Shown: positions 35,761 to 47,700, counted from the first letter of the stretch. The stretch: 64,000 nucleotides of DNA from Lepidostoma basale (GCA_022606425.2 JAHDVF020001229.1:1-64000), one strand, 5' to 3'. Made by a program: numbers and translations. The notes: a model not told the origin generated them from the sequence alone.

Positions 35761-36424
35761 CCTTCAAAGTGTGGCCACTCACGAAAATTGGTCCCGGCAG
35801 TACCTAACTGCTTTGCGATACCGGGGCAGAACGCTATTTTTTTTCACTCACAGAATTGTCACTATCACTATTATTGTTTTTAAATTGTCTTTCATATCAC
35901 TAATTAAAATTAAACTTAACTAAGATCTAACAAGCCTCCAGAGAGAAAACGCCTTTTCGGTCATGTAAATTTGTCTAGTGCAATCTCACCTATTATGCCA
36001 TGAAACATGGCTATATCAATATATTTTCAGAAATACATTTTTTTAAACGTCGTTTAAATGATACCGTGTAAACACCAAACAACTATAAAAAAGCATAATA
36101 TTTATGTTTGTCTTCTATAATCTATGGTTTCAATTATCACACATGTCAAAATAATGAAAACAAAGTCCGACTAAACTGCGTGTGCCGGTGGCGCTACTTG
36201 TAACAGTAATTACATTAATCAAAACTAGCAGAAGTCTAATATCAGTTTATGTATTCGTTAACTAGTCTTATATCTTTTTTAGTTAAGTTGTGAACTGCAT
36301 GCAATATCACGGTAACATTAGTCCGTAGTTAAGATTATCAGAAGTTTTGTCATACTTTTTTTAAGATTAGTCGACGTTTATACAATCAAAATATTTACCA
36401 AAACTGTGGTACGTCTTTGTGAAA
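35761..36424 (+). other. Upstream region of GT25 gene
   Basis: AT-rich; contains the 5' untranslated region by inference. No TATA/initiator pair stands out. Confidence 0.35.
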
Positions 36425-36624
36425 ATGAAATATATTTATGTGGTTGCTATATTAATTGTTTTGAGCCATAAGTGTGAAGTATTTGGTGAAGATTTTAACA
36501 GTGATGGTGAAAAATGGCCAACTATTTTGGTGTGTTTATTAGCAAGAAACAAAGCTCATACTTTACCATATTCTTTAACGTTATTTTCGGAATTAGATTA
36601 TCCAAAAGATAGAATTTCAATATG
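36425..36624 (+). CDS. COLGALT1: GT25 exon 1
   Basis: ATG to a GTGAGT donor (36625). 66 codons plus two bases; ends ...PKDRISI and the first two bases of a Trp codon. Confidence 0.92.
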
Positions 36625-39600
36625 GTGAGTACAAAATAATGTTTTTAAACCCCACAAACAATATTTTATTAAATCTTAATTCAAATTACAAACAGATTGA
36701 TTTTCGAATATCTCATGATTATAGCCGATAAATTGTTTAATTGTTGGTTCTATCTAAATAATTCAATACTCTGTTCCAATACATTGTATTTATGAAATAA
36801 TTTCGGCTTGATCGAATCTGAACGGCCGTAATATAAACTAATTTTAAAATCCATATGCGATTAAGCTATCGATTAATATTAAAAGTACCTGGCTTTTGAT
36901 CCAGGGGATGTAAACTTTTTATGTTATATATTTTTAGGATTCGGAGTGACCACAACCAAGACAATACACCGGATGTTTTAAGGACCTGGTATAAACAGGC
37001 CGAAAAGAAGTACCATAACATCAGCATGGAAATATTAGACAGACCTGTGAAATTTTTAGATGAGGAGAATCTCTCGCATTGGTCAGATAACCGCTTCACA
37101 CATGTCATGAAGCTGAGAAATGAGTGTTTGAATTATGGCAGAAATATTTGGGCTGATTATTTGTTCGTAAGTGTATTATTAATTTATTACGTATCCTTGA
37201 TGTATATTAAAACTACCAGTATCTTCAAAATTATATTTAAAAGTTTGACGTGGAAACCATAATGCACAACTTTTACACTCTCTTGTTTTATTAACTAAAT
37301 CCACAGATAGTCAGGTACCTACATAGTTGAGCATCTAACAATAGATAATGTGTATACAAGGGCGGTTAGATAAGTTAGTGACTTTTTGCACAAAATGTAT
37401 ATTTTTCGGCAAAAAAGCATTATATTTATCAAAATAGTCTCCTTTTAGCTCGATACATTTTGTCCAGCGTTTTACCAATATTTTTATTCTTTCCAAAATA
37501 TAGATTTTCTCAAGGCCCTCAAAATAGGCGTTTGTTTCAGTGATGAGCTCTTCATTCGACCCAAATCTCTTACTGCCCAGATATTTCTTCAGGTTTGGAA
37601 ACAGGAAATAGTCACAGGGGGCTAAATCTAGAGAATATGCGAGATGGGTTAGCAGTGCGTAGCCCAATTTATGGATTTTTGCCATGGCGAATGCACACGT
37701 GTGCACCCGTGCATTGTCTTGATGGAACAGCACTTTTTTCTTCCTCAAATGCGGTCGTTTCTGCTTCAAATCAATATCGAATATGTCCAAAAGCTCTGAA
37801 AAATATTTGCCGGTGATCGTTTTACCCTTTTCAGGGTAATCGATGGGAATACGCTGCGTGCATTCCAAAAAACTGTGACTACGACCATGTTGGCCGACAG
37901 ACCCACCTTGGCCTTCTTTGGTGGCTAAAGTGGTCACACGGTTGCGCATATGGTCGAGTGTGAGCAATTTCGGCAGCCATCGCGCGGATAGCTTTTTCAT
38001 GTCCAAATATTCACGTAAAATGTGATATAACCACTCAGTTGAGATACCTACAGCCTCAGCCATCTCACGCACTTTCATTATTTGATCGTCCAATACCATT
38101 TCATGGATTTTATCGACGATTTCTGGCGTGATGACCTCTTTTGGGCGACCTGGACGTTCGGCGTCTCTTGTGCTGGTACGACCACAACAGAACTCAGTAA
38201 GCTACTTTTTAACCATTGAAATTGATGGTGCAGAGTCCACATAGTATTTATCAAGCCTTTTCTTGGTTTCGGTGATGGGTTTTTTTCGTAAAAAATAATT
38301 CTTAATCAGCGCACGAAATTCACTTTTTTTCATTTCAACAAAATGACGCAGCCTTCTCAAAATTGTACAGTAGTCTATTCATAGATGGTAGTTGACGGGA
38401 GCAGTATTACATTTAAAGTTACTGCGCGGGAAAATAAAAAAGTCACTGACTTATCAAACCGCCTTCGTATTTTACTTAGTCGAATACATATTTTATCATG
38501 TTTCCCGCACCCCACTGCTAATTTGTAAAAACCGTGTTGTGTCAACCTAGTATGCGATAAACATGTTTATTCTTTCCCATAAACAAAGTGTTAATATTGT
38601 ATGTTTGCAACAACAAAATTTACTAGAGATAAGGAAAAAATATTATGTATTATTTATTCATACACGAATAAACAATAGATGTACATATATATTTTATTCA
38701 TTAGTGAAACTAATTTATCTATACATGTATACAAGATTTTAAAAAAAATCTTTATTGTTTCAGATGCTTGATGCAGATGTATTTTTAACAGAAAATCAAA
38801 CCCTAAGAGATCTTGTGCTTTTAAATTTAGGTATTGTGTCTCCAATGCTTAAATCAGACAGTCTGTATTCTAACTTTTGGTAAGTTGTTTTATTAGAACT
38901 AATATAAAGTTTATATTTCTGCAATCATTGTTTTTGATATCATTCTCGTTTGTGATATTATTCCATCTTCCACAATTAATATATTTTACTCTTAACACTT
39001 AAGCAATGGCATTAACTGTTAGCCTGTAATTAATATTGGGTCTTTTCAACCCAATTACTGTATACAGTTTGTTTTTAATTATTATATTGATTCTCGTGAC
39101 ATGTGATGGGTAGCTAATCTATCGCCATTTTATTGTCACGTGAATTCTATACCAGACCAAAGACAGGGTGACAATCACATTGCCGTCTGGTGTAGCAGTC
39201 ATAGCTCTTGCCATTCTGCCACGAAGATTGTATTGGTTTTGATAATGGCACGTTGATGATATCCAGTAAATATATTGATACCAAGAAAACAAATTGGTTC
39301 CTGGATCCAGTTTTTAGATGAAACCTTCAACCATGTTAGTAAATATGGATATTATTTTTATTTTACCAAATTATTCTTCCAGGTATGGTATGACACCTTC
39401 ATATTACTACAAAAGAACAGATGAATATAAATTGACATTGTTTCGAGAACAAGTTGGATGTTTTGTGGTTCCCATGATTCACACTGCTGTATTGATAAAT
39501 TTGAAGAAGACCACTTCTGACAAATTAGCATATGATCCAAAACAAGTGCCACAATACAAAGGACCTTATGATGATATTATTGTATTTGCTTTGTCAGCTA

Positions 39601-40711
39601 ACATGTCAGGTAGGAATATATGGAAACATTAATTTTTAAAACCTTTCCATAGAAGTTCTTCGCATAATATAGGGTTTTTCTTTAAGAGCGCTCGAAGTTG
39701 GAAATCCGCGCTGTCTGTGGTCGTTAGGCTTTAGTTCTTGAGTTAATTGAACTTTATACGGATGAAAACCTAAGTCTCGACCCAAAATCCGCCAAGTTGA
39801 AGTCGCAGAAAGACTTACCTCTTGCGCACGACGCGGAATGGACTCTCTGGGGTTTTCTCGCACACTGTCATCAATATTCTCCAACGATCTTGCATTTGTT
39901 TGACGTGCAGGCACTCTTCATCGACCAGCGATTCGATTGTCTCAAATTTATGCATTAAATGACATATATTGGACTCTACAGGGCGGCCATGAATGCCATA
40001 TATTGGATGCAACGCATGGAACGTGGTGAACAGTGCACTGATTTGGATTATAAATTTAAACAATTTCAACGTGTTGTTGATGTGTATAGCCTTCCATGGT
40101 GAAATGTCAAGACTCAATAAGTATTTTTGTCAATTTTGACAGCTTTCGCTTTACCAAAATGGCCGCTATATGCCGTCAAAGTTTGAATGTCCCTCGAACC
40201 CTATATAAAAGTTCATTTGTTTCATGTCATTCAAATAATTCTTTTACTTTGGTTTTGAATAAAACTGCTCATCTCTCTAATACAAGACATATATTTCTAA
40301 TTATTAAAAGTACCATATTATAATACTAAGTTACTTTCGACTGTCTACCTTTTTGCTTTTCATTTGGTTCGATACTAGTAAAATAAAATGCAATTTTCTT
40401 TTTTTAGGTATCCCATTGCATATTTGTAACAACAAAAAATATGGATATGTAACAGTTCCTCTTGATTCAAAGGACACTTTAGAAATGGACGACATCTCTA
40501 ATTTGAAACTTGAATCAATATCTGACGAATCTTTCATCAGGGCTGATAAAATATTTGACAAATACATTACCATCCCAATAACGGATAAAATGGGCTTTGA
40601 CGAGGTGTATATGATTAATTTGGAACGGCGACCTGATCGCAGACAGAAAATGGAGCTTTGCTTCCGAGAACTGGGTCTCGATGTCAACATCATAAATGCA
40701 GTCGACGGCAG
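36425..40711 (+). CDS. COLGALT1: GT25-family procollagen galactosyltransferase, N-terminal half
   Basis: Predicted ER-lumenal enzyme that transfers galactose from UDP-Gal to hydroxylysine of collagen (family knowledge). Five exons join in phase: 36425-36624, 36938-37166, 38764-38879, 39383-39609, 40408-40711, 358 codons. Features: signal peptide MKYIYVVAILIVLSHKCEVF; PTILVCLLARNKAHTLPYSL, the first strand and RN motif of the N-terminal glycosyltransferase fold; MLDADVFLTE, a D-x-D-type metal/nucleotide-sugar site; VGCFVVPMIHTAVLINL; and FDEVYMINLERRPDRRQKME, the opening motif of the GT25 catalytic domain. N-glycosylation sequons NIS, NQT, NMS. The remaining C-terminal half is not visible in this window. 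The start is the ATG at 36425. Insects usually have one such gene; the symbol is by family. Confidence 0.92.
36938..37166 (+). CDS. COLGALT1: GT25 exon 2
   Basis: Acceptor TATATTTTTAG, donor GTAAGT. Codes IRSDHNQDNTPDVLRTWYKQ, LDRPVKFLDEENLSHWSDNR, ending GRNIWADYLF in phase 0. Confidence 0.92.
37357..38467 (-). mobile_element. Mariner element in GT25 intron 2
   Basis: A 1111-bp element with inverted ends (GGGCGGTTAGATAAGTTAGT at left, AAGTCACTGACTTATCAAAC at right) between TA at 37355-37356 and 38468-38469, opposite in strand to the host gene. Confidence 0.92.
37379..38340 (-). pseudogene. Mariner transposase, internally deleted
   Basis: Minus strand: MKKSEFRALIKNYFLRKKPI (38330), SMVKK*LTEFC with an amber stop (38198), DAERPGRPKEVITPEIVDKI, then MVLDDQIMKVREMAEAVGIS from 38099 and an open frame to 37335. 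The first catalytic Asp region is deleted and partly out of frame (37860-37950). The second Asp (LFHQDNARVHT) and third (SLDLAPCDYFLFPNL) remain. Ends IELKGDYFDK. Inactive. Confidence 0.9.
38764..38879 (+). CDS. COLGALT1: GT25 exon 3 (DxD motif)
   Basis: Acceptor TTTATTGTTTCAG, donor GTAAGT. Codes MLDADVFLTENQTLRDLVLL, NLGIVSPMLKSDSLYSNF. Confidence 0.92.
39030..39235 (-). repeat. SINE in GT25 intron 3
   Basis: Minus-strand copy: CCAATACAATCTTCGTGGCA (head), TTTGGTCTGGTATAGAATTC, GACAATAAAATGGCGATAGA, ending ACTGTATACAGTAATTGGGT. The B box is damaged. Confidence 0.85.
39383..39609 (+). CDS. COLGALT1: GT25 exon 4
   Basis: Acceptor TTATTCTTCCAG, donor GTAGGA. Codes YGMTPSYYYKRTDEYKLTLF, REQVGCFVVPMIHTAVLINL, YKGPYDDIIVFALSANMS; ends phase 1. 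Confidence 0.92.
39636..40117 (-). pseudogene. IS630-type transposase, HTH half, in GT25 intron 4
   Basis: Minus strand: FKQFQRVVDV-like complement segments, PIYGIHGRPVESNICHLMHK, FETIESLVDEE, then RSLENIDDSVRENPRESIPR, STWRILGRDLGFHPYKVQLT, QELKPNDHRQRGF. These are the DNA-binding helix-turn-helix repeats and linker of a TIR transposase; the catalytic DDE/D part is absent. Confidence 0.78.
40408..40711 (+). CDS. COLGALT1: GT25 exon 5 (start of GT25 catalytic domain)
   Basis: Acceptor CTTTTTTTAG, donor GTGAGT. Codes PLHICNNKKYGYVTVPLDSK, SDESFIRADKIFDKYITIPI, EVYMINLERRPDRRQKMELC, LGLDVNIINAVDG; leaves after two bases of an Arg codon. Confidence 0.93.
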
Positions 40712-41562
40712 GTGAGTACCAATCTACATTAATGCATATGTTACCAGTGGCGAGTTGTTAACGGCTTAATACATGCAATTAAAATATTTAATTCAGTACA
40801 AAATGCTGGCGATTTTCTTTTTGCGATTTAAAATATTATGTTAATTTACATACTAATTTACGATTGTGAATGGACCTCCTGAGAAGTTCTAAAAGTTAGC
40901 TTTTGTTAGGAAAAAATATATCCATGTATGAATATGAAATAGGTTAAATAATTGTATCAGAATAGAGAAAAGTGGTGGTATTTCCTGTTCGCCAACCTGC
41001 ACGGTGGTTAGTTAGTTAAAATAATTATCATATTTAAAATAAAAAAAATATTAAGATATACGAGTATGTATTTATTCTCCCTGTCAGAACCGGTTGGAAC
41101 TAAAAGAAAAATAAATGGAATAAAACTGTGATAAAAATATAGCTCAGTTGTTTTTTAGTATATTATTTTCATCAATCATTATAAATTTTTTCCTATGAAT
41201 TTCCATATTCAATGCTAATTTGGGATCAGTTTGTTCTTCTTTTTTCTACTTACCTCTTCTCGTTACTCAGGTTCGGCTTTTTAAATCATTTGGCATCCGA
41301 TGTTTTGCTGGTAGGCAATTCGTTTCTTAAGGCCTAGAACAGTGGTTGGCAAACTGGCTTGCGAGCCAAATGCGGCTTATTCGTGAAGGGTAAATCTAGT
41401 ATTTAAAGATATAATATAATGTATACTTTAAAGGTCATTAATTAAACAGGGACATAAACTAGAGTATTCATGTCCCTCAAGACATTTATTAGCTGAGTGG
41501 TTTAAGTCTTTCTTTTCCTCTCTTAGTAGCCATGGAAAAACACCTTTTCAAGACATGGTCGT
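40712..41562 (+). other. Intronic or intergenic; hAT-like end at 41339
   Basis: Contains a weak N1 3' end (40925-41022, ending CACGGTGGTTAGTTAGTTA) and CAGTGGTTGGCAAACTGGCT near 41341, which resembles hAT/Buster terminal repeats. No GT25 exon 6 seen. Confidence 0.4.
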
Positions 41563-42021
41563 TTGGTATTCTCACTATATGAAGTCATCCATCAGTACTA
41601 TCAGAACCTTGATTCTGATAATTTTTCAGTTATGGGTGCAACCTTGAAACTTTCCTTCACATATTTGTATCACACCTTGTCTTTTAATGTGACTCCTCTT
41701 AATCATCTCGGCACGCGCATTACTGTTCTTTGGAGTTTTTGTTCGCAATATTTTTATCCGGCTATACTTCACTTCCAAAGATCGGTCAAATGGCTGTTTT
41801 ATAAATTACCTTTTGTTCTTAATGACATTTCCGGATCACCTAGAATTCTAGTCGGCTCTCAGATATTATATGGTACGTTATCTCCGCTTCAATGGATCAG
41901 TCATATTATTACTCCCATGTGCTTGAAGGGTTTTACTCTTAGGATTATGCGGTCCAACCTGATATTTGAATTTAATGCAGCATCTGGATTAAAGTCTCAT
42001 ATACATGCTGTCATCGACTAA
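41563..42021 (+). other. Unidentified 152-codon ORF
   Basis: Open frame MVFSLYEVIHQYYQNLDSDN ... SGLKSHIHAVID. Hydrophobic and aromatic-rich, no motif recognised. The opposite strand also has long stretches with few stops. It may be the reverse strand of a decayed element belonging to the hAT-like end just upstream. I do not assign a function. Confidence 0.3.
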
Positions 42022-42164
42022 AACTCTCCATTCATCTAAATTTTCTCGAATTTCATGTCCATTGGCAGATATCAGTCACATCATCCTTGTATAATATAAA
42101 AGATTCCATGGCATAGACTTTTGTATGTTTAGGTTAAGTTAAGTAAGGAGATTCTCTAGCCGGA

Positions 42165-42729
42165 CGGATTTTAGCATCGTTACTGGAGATGAAACTTGGG
42201 TTGCACACTACACGCTTGAAACCAAAAGGCAGTCTCAACAGTGGCATCACACCTCTTCACCCTCCGCCAAAAAGTTCAAAACCACAATTTCAGCCAAAAA
42301 AATCATGGCATCCGTGTTTTGGGACTGTCAAGGCATAATTTTAATTGAATATATGCCTCAAGGGGAGACCATCAACTCTGCAAGATACTGTGAGACACTA
42401 AAAAATTGCAGAGGGCAATTCAGAACAAGAAGAGCGGCATGCTGATAAAGAGAGTCTGCCTGCTGCACGACAATGTCAGAAGGAACTGCTCGCCTCATCT
42501 AGGGATGTCCTGTCATCCCGCTTATTCCCCTGACCTAACACCTTCAGATTACTATCTCTTTACCTCCCTGAAGCTGCACATGGGTGGAAAAAGGTTTTCA
42601 ACCGACGAGGAGGTAAAGGAGGAGGTGGAGAAGTGGACGAAGGGGTTGGAGGGAAACTACTTCGAGGAAGGCATCAAAAAGTTGATACCCCGCTTCACCA
42701 CCTGCATTGAGAGGAATGGCGAAAAATAG
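42165..42729 (+). pseudogene. Mariner transposase, 3' two-thirds
   Basis: Codes SIVTGDETWVAHYTLETKRQ (first Asp), SAKKIMASVFWDCQGIILIE, then a frameshift, VCLLHDNVRRN (second Asp), HPAYSPDLTPSDYYLFTSLK (third Asp), ending IPRFTTCIERNGEK and stop at 42729. N-terminal DNA-binding part missing. A different mariner lineage from the other three here. Confidence 0.87.
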
Positions 42730-42943
42730 CTTACATATGTACTACGGTAACCACGAAATTTTTTTATTTAAATAAAAAAAATTGCAACGTACAAAAATTC
42801 AGTACACTTACTTTCTGGAGATGCCTCGTATATTTGGTAAATACCTGGCATAGATATTTATGTGTATTGATGTAAACAATTTAAACATTATAATAGTCTT
42901 TTTGGCATTTATTTGGTATCTAATTATTGTAAAATCTCTGTAT

Positions 42944-43192
42944 CAGTGGCGGTACTCCCATAGAAGCCCAGAAACTCGGCTTGCGTAAGAAATTTTGAAT
43001 CAAAACCCCCAAATGTAAGAAATCGTGCCCCCGCATAAACCAACAAACCACCAAATCACCTCCCAACAATGTTCCCATCAGACGTAAGAGGAATAGCCAC
43101 AAGAGCTGAACCTTTGTAAGCCAGAAGAGGTTTTGATTCAAAATTTCTTATGCAAGCCGGGCTTCTGCGCTTCTATGGCAGTACCGCCACTG
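42944..43192. mobile_element. hAT-type MITE carrying Jockey sequence
   Basis: 249 bp. Ends CAGTGGCGGTACT and AGTACCGCCACTG; terminal inverted repeats of about 61 bp with few mismatches. Flanks CTCTGTAT (42936-42943) and ATCTGTAT (43193-43200) form an 8-bp duplication with one mismatch, as in hAT elements. The centre (43022-43122) nearly matches the Jockey-type fragment 48232-48345 on the opposite strand. Confidence 0.88.
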
Positions 43193-43200
43193 ATCTGTAT

Positions 43201-43920
43201 GTTAATTTAAAGGATTGTGAACTTGCTGATATTAAAAAAAAAAAACTCAAACACAGAACCATATGACAATATTAATTACATGAATAATATAATATTAAAT
43301 GTGACTTCAACCATTACATTTCCTATCACTATTTTTTTTGCTTCATTATATACAGATAGTGTCATGCCCTAGTAATGAAATTGATAATGATGTTAATGGG
43401 TCACATCTGTAAAAAAAAACATCTTGACTTTTTTGGACTATATGAATAATTAGTATGGCAAATGAGTCATCATTATTAAGTAAAGAATGATAATGTTCAT
43501 TAATAAAGAAGCAATAATTACATAACATTAAATTAATTTAGATGTCTTTTTTATTTTTCAATAATTCAAAAAAGAAATGGCGACCAGTGCCCTCTATTAT
43601 CGAAAAACTTTTAATATTTTCTCTAAAATAATTAGGTTAGAACATTAATTTTTAATTATATTTGGGTTAAATAAAATCAAGACATTTGAATGAACAAACG
43701 AAATATTATATCTTATCCTTTTGAAATAGATTCCACGGTGTTTCTTCTTTTAGTTTTATCAAAAACAAAATTCTATTTTGTTTCATGTTGCTTAAACATC
43801 AGTTGGTGGAAACGTCTCAATCTTCAAGTATATAAAATATATTTTCTGCAGTTCTTAATAAGCTTGTAAATGGGCATTTAAAAAAATATATGTAACATAT
43901 CAGACGCTTCTTCGACATAT
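43201..43920. other. No gene recognised
   Basis: AT-rich. Confidence 0.4.
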
Positions 43921-43924
43921 CTTC

Positions 43925-44421
43925 GCTTCCATACGACCCTTATGTATGGAAGCGAAGCATGGAACTGGCAAAAGAAGGATGAAAGTAGAATAAATGCAGT
44001 AGAAATGAGATCTCTTAGACAAATGTGTGGATACTCTGTGTATGATAGAGTGTCGAATGAAAATATAAGAAGTGAATGCGGTGCGAATGATGGTGTCATG
44101 ACCAAAATAATGAAAGGATCATTAAGATGGTTTGGACATATGGAAAGAATGAATGAAGAAAGAATGGTAAAAAAATTATATGTTAATGATGTAAATGGAA
44201 CCAGAAATAGAGGAAGACCGAGGAAAACGTGGCACAATCAAATAAATCAAATATTGAATGTCGGCCATGTGAGGAGTCAGAGAAATTGACCCGCGTACAT
44301 GACACGATGTATGAATGTTGAGGAAGCGAGAGAAATATGTCAGGAAAGAAAAGTGTGGCAGTCCATTCTTTCTGCCTACCCCTTTCGGGGAGACGGCGTG
44401 ATGGTTAGTTAGTTAGTTAGT
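43925..44421 (+). mobile_element. N1 non-LTR C-terminal tail, well preserved
   Basis: MYGSEAWNWQKKDESRINAV, EMRSLRQMCGYSVYDRVSNE, SLRWFGHMERMNEERMVKKL, RNRGRPRKTWHNQINQIL, frame to 44289, then CMNVEEAREICQERKVWQSI-like and GTTAGTTAGTTAGT (44405-44421). Lies just downstream of the GPCR 3' end. Confidence 0.9.
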
Positions 44422-44565
44422 ATGTAACATATTATTTTTGGGATTTGTTTCTATAATGTGAAGCTTTCAAACATTTTTTTTTTATAGAATGTGTTTATTT
44501 ATTATATATCCTTGTTTAAAAAAAACCATTACATTAAGCTAAACACTATATTTATAACTATATAA

Positions 44566-44571
44566 TTTATT
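44566..44571 (-). terminator. Poly(A) signal of the GPCR gene
   Basis: AATAAA on the minus strand, about 56 bases after the stop codon at 44627-44629. Confidence 0.6.
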
Positions 44572-44626
44572 GTGATGCTGGTTAAATTAATTAATATGTA
44601 TATTATCTGTTGTGTTATGGATGTTT

Positions 44627-44791
44627 TCAAGTCCTCTGACTACCACGGCCCACCCTAGAGAGGGGAAGATTAGAGCGAGTGTTGCTAATGGAAGTATTTT
44701 CACTCTGGCTTCTATTGTTGATGCCATCATTTGGGTCCACATGTCTTCCACAGAATTGTGATATCCTTAAATTCATCAGTACCTGAGACCT
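44627..44791 (-). CDS. GPCR exon 5 (C-terminal tail)
   Basis: Acceptor TTTTGATTACAG, phase 0. Codes RSQVLMNLRISQFCGRHVDP, SENTSISNTRSNLPLSRVGR, GSQRT, stop TGA. Too short for a 60-codon ORF cutoff; found from phase and position after TM7. The Cys at residue 14 of the exon could be palmitoylated after helix 8 (inference). Confidence 0.85.
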   Translation of the reverse strand, partial: RSQVLMNLRISQFCGRHVDPNDGINNRSQSENTSISNTRSNLPLSRVGRGSQRT

Positions 44792-47700
44792 CTGTAATCA
44801 AAATGAAATATTATTGATTTTATGTACTCAGACGCGTCAAATGCCTAGATTAAATGGACATTGTTATGCAATGCTCAATATCAACTTTGTTAATAGAATG
44901 ATACATCCAGTGTTTTTATTTTATTTTGCTGTGGTGAAGGCATATTAAAAATATTCTTAATGTTCATTTAAGTGGTATTTGAATGCGACAAGAAGTGAGC
45001 TTGGTACCCTTTTTTAAATCAAGCACTGGATTTATATGAAGAGAGAGATTTTCATAATGGAATGTTTTTTTGATAATTACATACCATTTAGTTATGCCTT
45101 GTTCACTTAATCATTTTCTTTAAATATTACAGGCAATTCTCGTATGTGTATTTGTATATTCTTATATTATAAAAAAAATATTTAAAAAAATTAAAACACT
45201 TTTCTACTTGTTTTTTCACCACTTTGTTTTAGTTTTATCGAACCAATCTGTTTCGCTTCCGCTGGAGCTTTGTCAGTGTCAAAAAAACTGTATGTCTACT
45301 ATTGGTCAGTTTGTTTTTTAACCTCTCGTAGTAAGATAAAGGGTGTTTTTTTTTAGAGGTATACAATACATACACATTAAAAAAATGTTAATGTCTATGA
45401 TATTGGCTTTATTTAATAGATAATTTTATGCCATTACTGTTTAAATATGATTTCGGGCATATGAGCGCCACGGCTAGCTCGAATGAAGCGCAATCGTGAA
45501 GTCCAATTTTCGATAATTGTCGTCTTTGTGTATGCGCCACTAGAGTGTACGTGGTGCGAAAACGATCCATGGTCTTCCGAATAACTTGCTCGGATGGACG
45601 ATTATGTCGACCGTAAAATGGACGCAGTGCACGATAAGTTTGGCGAACCGAACCATGATTTTAAAAATAAATTTGCTCAATTTGCGTGCGCTGTTCTGAC
45701 GTCAGTCTATTCATGGTGAAATGGCAAAACGTACTGACTACAAATCAACTGTCAAATTGACAGTCAGAAACAATGTTGCTAGTTTAAAAACCAAACCTCT
45801 AAAAAAAAAACCTATATTAATGACATTTAATAAACATCCATTTTCAGTTTGTAAAATATGTAACTAGCTGATAAATTATTTAATTTTGGGTAGCACCAAT
45901 AGATGTCGAAGGTAGTCCAAATATTAACATAATCTGGGAATATTGGAGAAATTATAAATGTGCCCCAAGCATGGGGCCATTTTCTATGTGATTCAGTATA
46001 CTCGTATAAGGGTCCCACGGTTGGGGTGGTACGGATGGAGAGGTTTACCCTGACGAAGCTCCAGCGGGGGCGAAACCGGATGGTATGATAAAACAAAAAT
46101 AAAGTGGTGACATAACAAATAGAAAAAAGTTATAAAATTATTTATCAAAACAAAATAATATTTTTGATAATGCCACACACAATGATTAAGTGCTTCATAT
46201 AAAAGTAATAAAATGTGCTATTTGATTCGGTTAATTTTTTATTAACCAAATTAGAAACATTAATTAGTAAAAGGAGAGTAGTAGTACCTTTATCTCTGAC
46301 ATCCTGGCCGCGTAGATGATGGGATTTAGAACTGTCTTGAGTATTATCAGGGTGTTGGTGCCGACGCAGATGAAGAACGTGGTAGGGGGAGAAAAGTAGT
46401 TAAGGGGGTACAGACAATCCTCGCAGACAAGAAGGTACTGAATGGTCCCTGGTATCCACCCAATCAGGTAGCTGCCGAGGATCAGAAGCGTCGTCCATGT
46501 CGCTTTCACGTTGCTCGCCAACTGCTGCTCACTGGAGGATTTCTATTAATAAAGCACACGTTATGAAATTAATAATTCCTCATATATTTTAAAACAGTAA
46601 TTTTGGACTAACCGACCAACTAATCATAGACCGCCACAGTGTTATTACCCGACATACTTCTTTCGCTTCTTCAACATTCATACATCATGCACGTTAATTT
46701 CTCCGACTTCTCACGTGGGCGACATTAAATATTTGATTTATTTGATCTTATCGGTTGGTTCTTGCGGCCGGCAAAAAGACAAGCTCACTCGTTCCCTCCA
46801 CTCAGTATGTCTCCAGCCAGTCTTTTTTATTTCTGTGTAGCTGCCACAGCGCATGTCTCTTATCACCTGGTCCAGGAAGGTGGATGGCCTCTGCAATTTC
46901 TGCCCTCAACCCAATGCCGTCTCGAAATCACTGTTTACCAGGCCCTAATGTTGTATTTAATGTGGGGCCGATCTGATCTGACAGTTATCGAATGTCAATA
47001 ATTTTTTTTTAATATCATGAATTTTTCGAAATAATTAATAAAAAACAAACATTTTTAACAATGTTATTTCATTGATATTGTTGGTACTTTACAAACGGGG
47101 AAGATTTTATATCACATTTTTTTTAAATGTTATGTAGAATCTTGCACTGCAGAAACACACATGATTATATTAAAAAGGTTTTTAACACTTATATAAGGAA
47201 TTATAATACGATCGTGGTCGTATTTTACATTAATTTCACATTTATAATCTTTATATTAATAATAAAATATGAGATCACGGCACGAGACACATAGTAACTT
47301 CACAGATTCCAATATTGATATGGTGGTACATACGGCCTTATAAATCTCCATGTTTCAAATATTGTTTATGGTGCTTACAGCTTGTTGAATACTTTCAATA
47401 TGGCATTACCACAACCATTCCCTATGCGATAGTATAAGCAGGCCCGGATGCCCAATGTTACGGCCTATCCAGTTTGCTTGTTGCTGGGCAATTCTTTTGA
47501 GCATTTAACTCGTTTTTCTGGCCCTACAGGGGTATACTTACTCTTCTCAATTTAGTGCAAAAAAATACAAATTTGATTAAGCTTGGGGTGTGGCTTGGTG
47601 AAATGGGAAGAGTGTGGACAGCTTACCTTGAACCCCTGACCCTGCACCCGCGTGCTGCCCGTTCTGCTGTAGCGGAGACGCATGACCTGGTGCTGGCGGA

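Noticed and set aside
35579..35782. C-terminal exon of the GPCR
   Set aside because: An acceptor-like site exists, but the exon at 44627-44791 fits phase, position and poly(A) signal far better.
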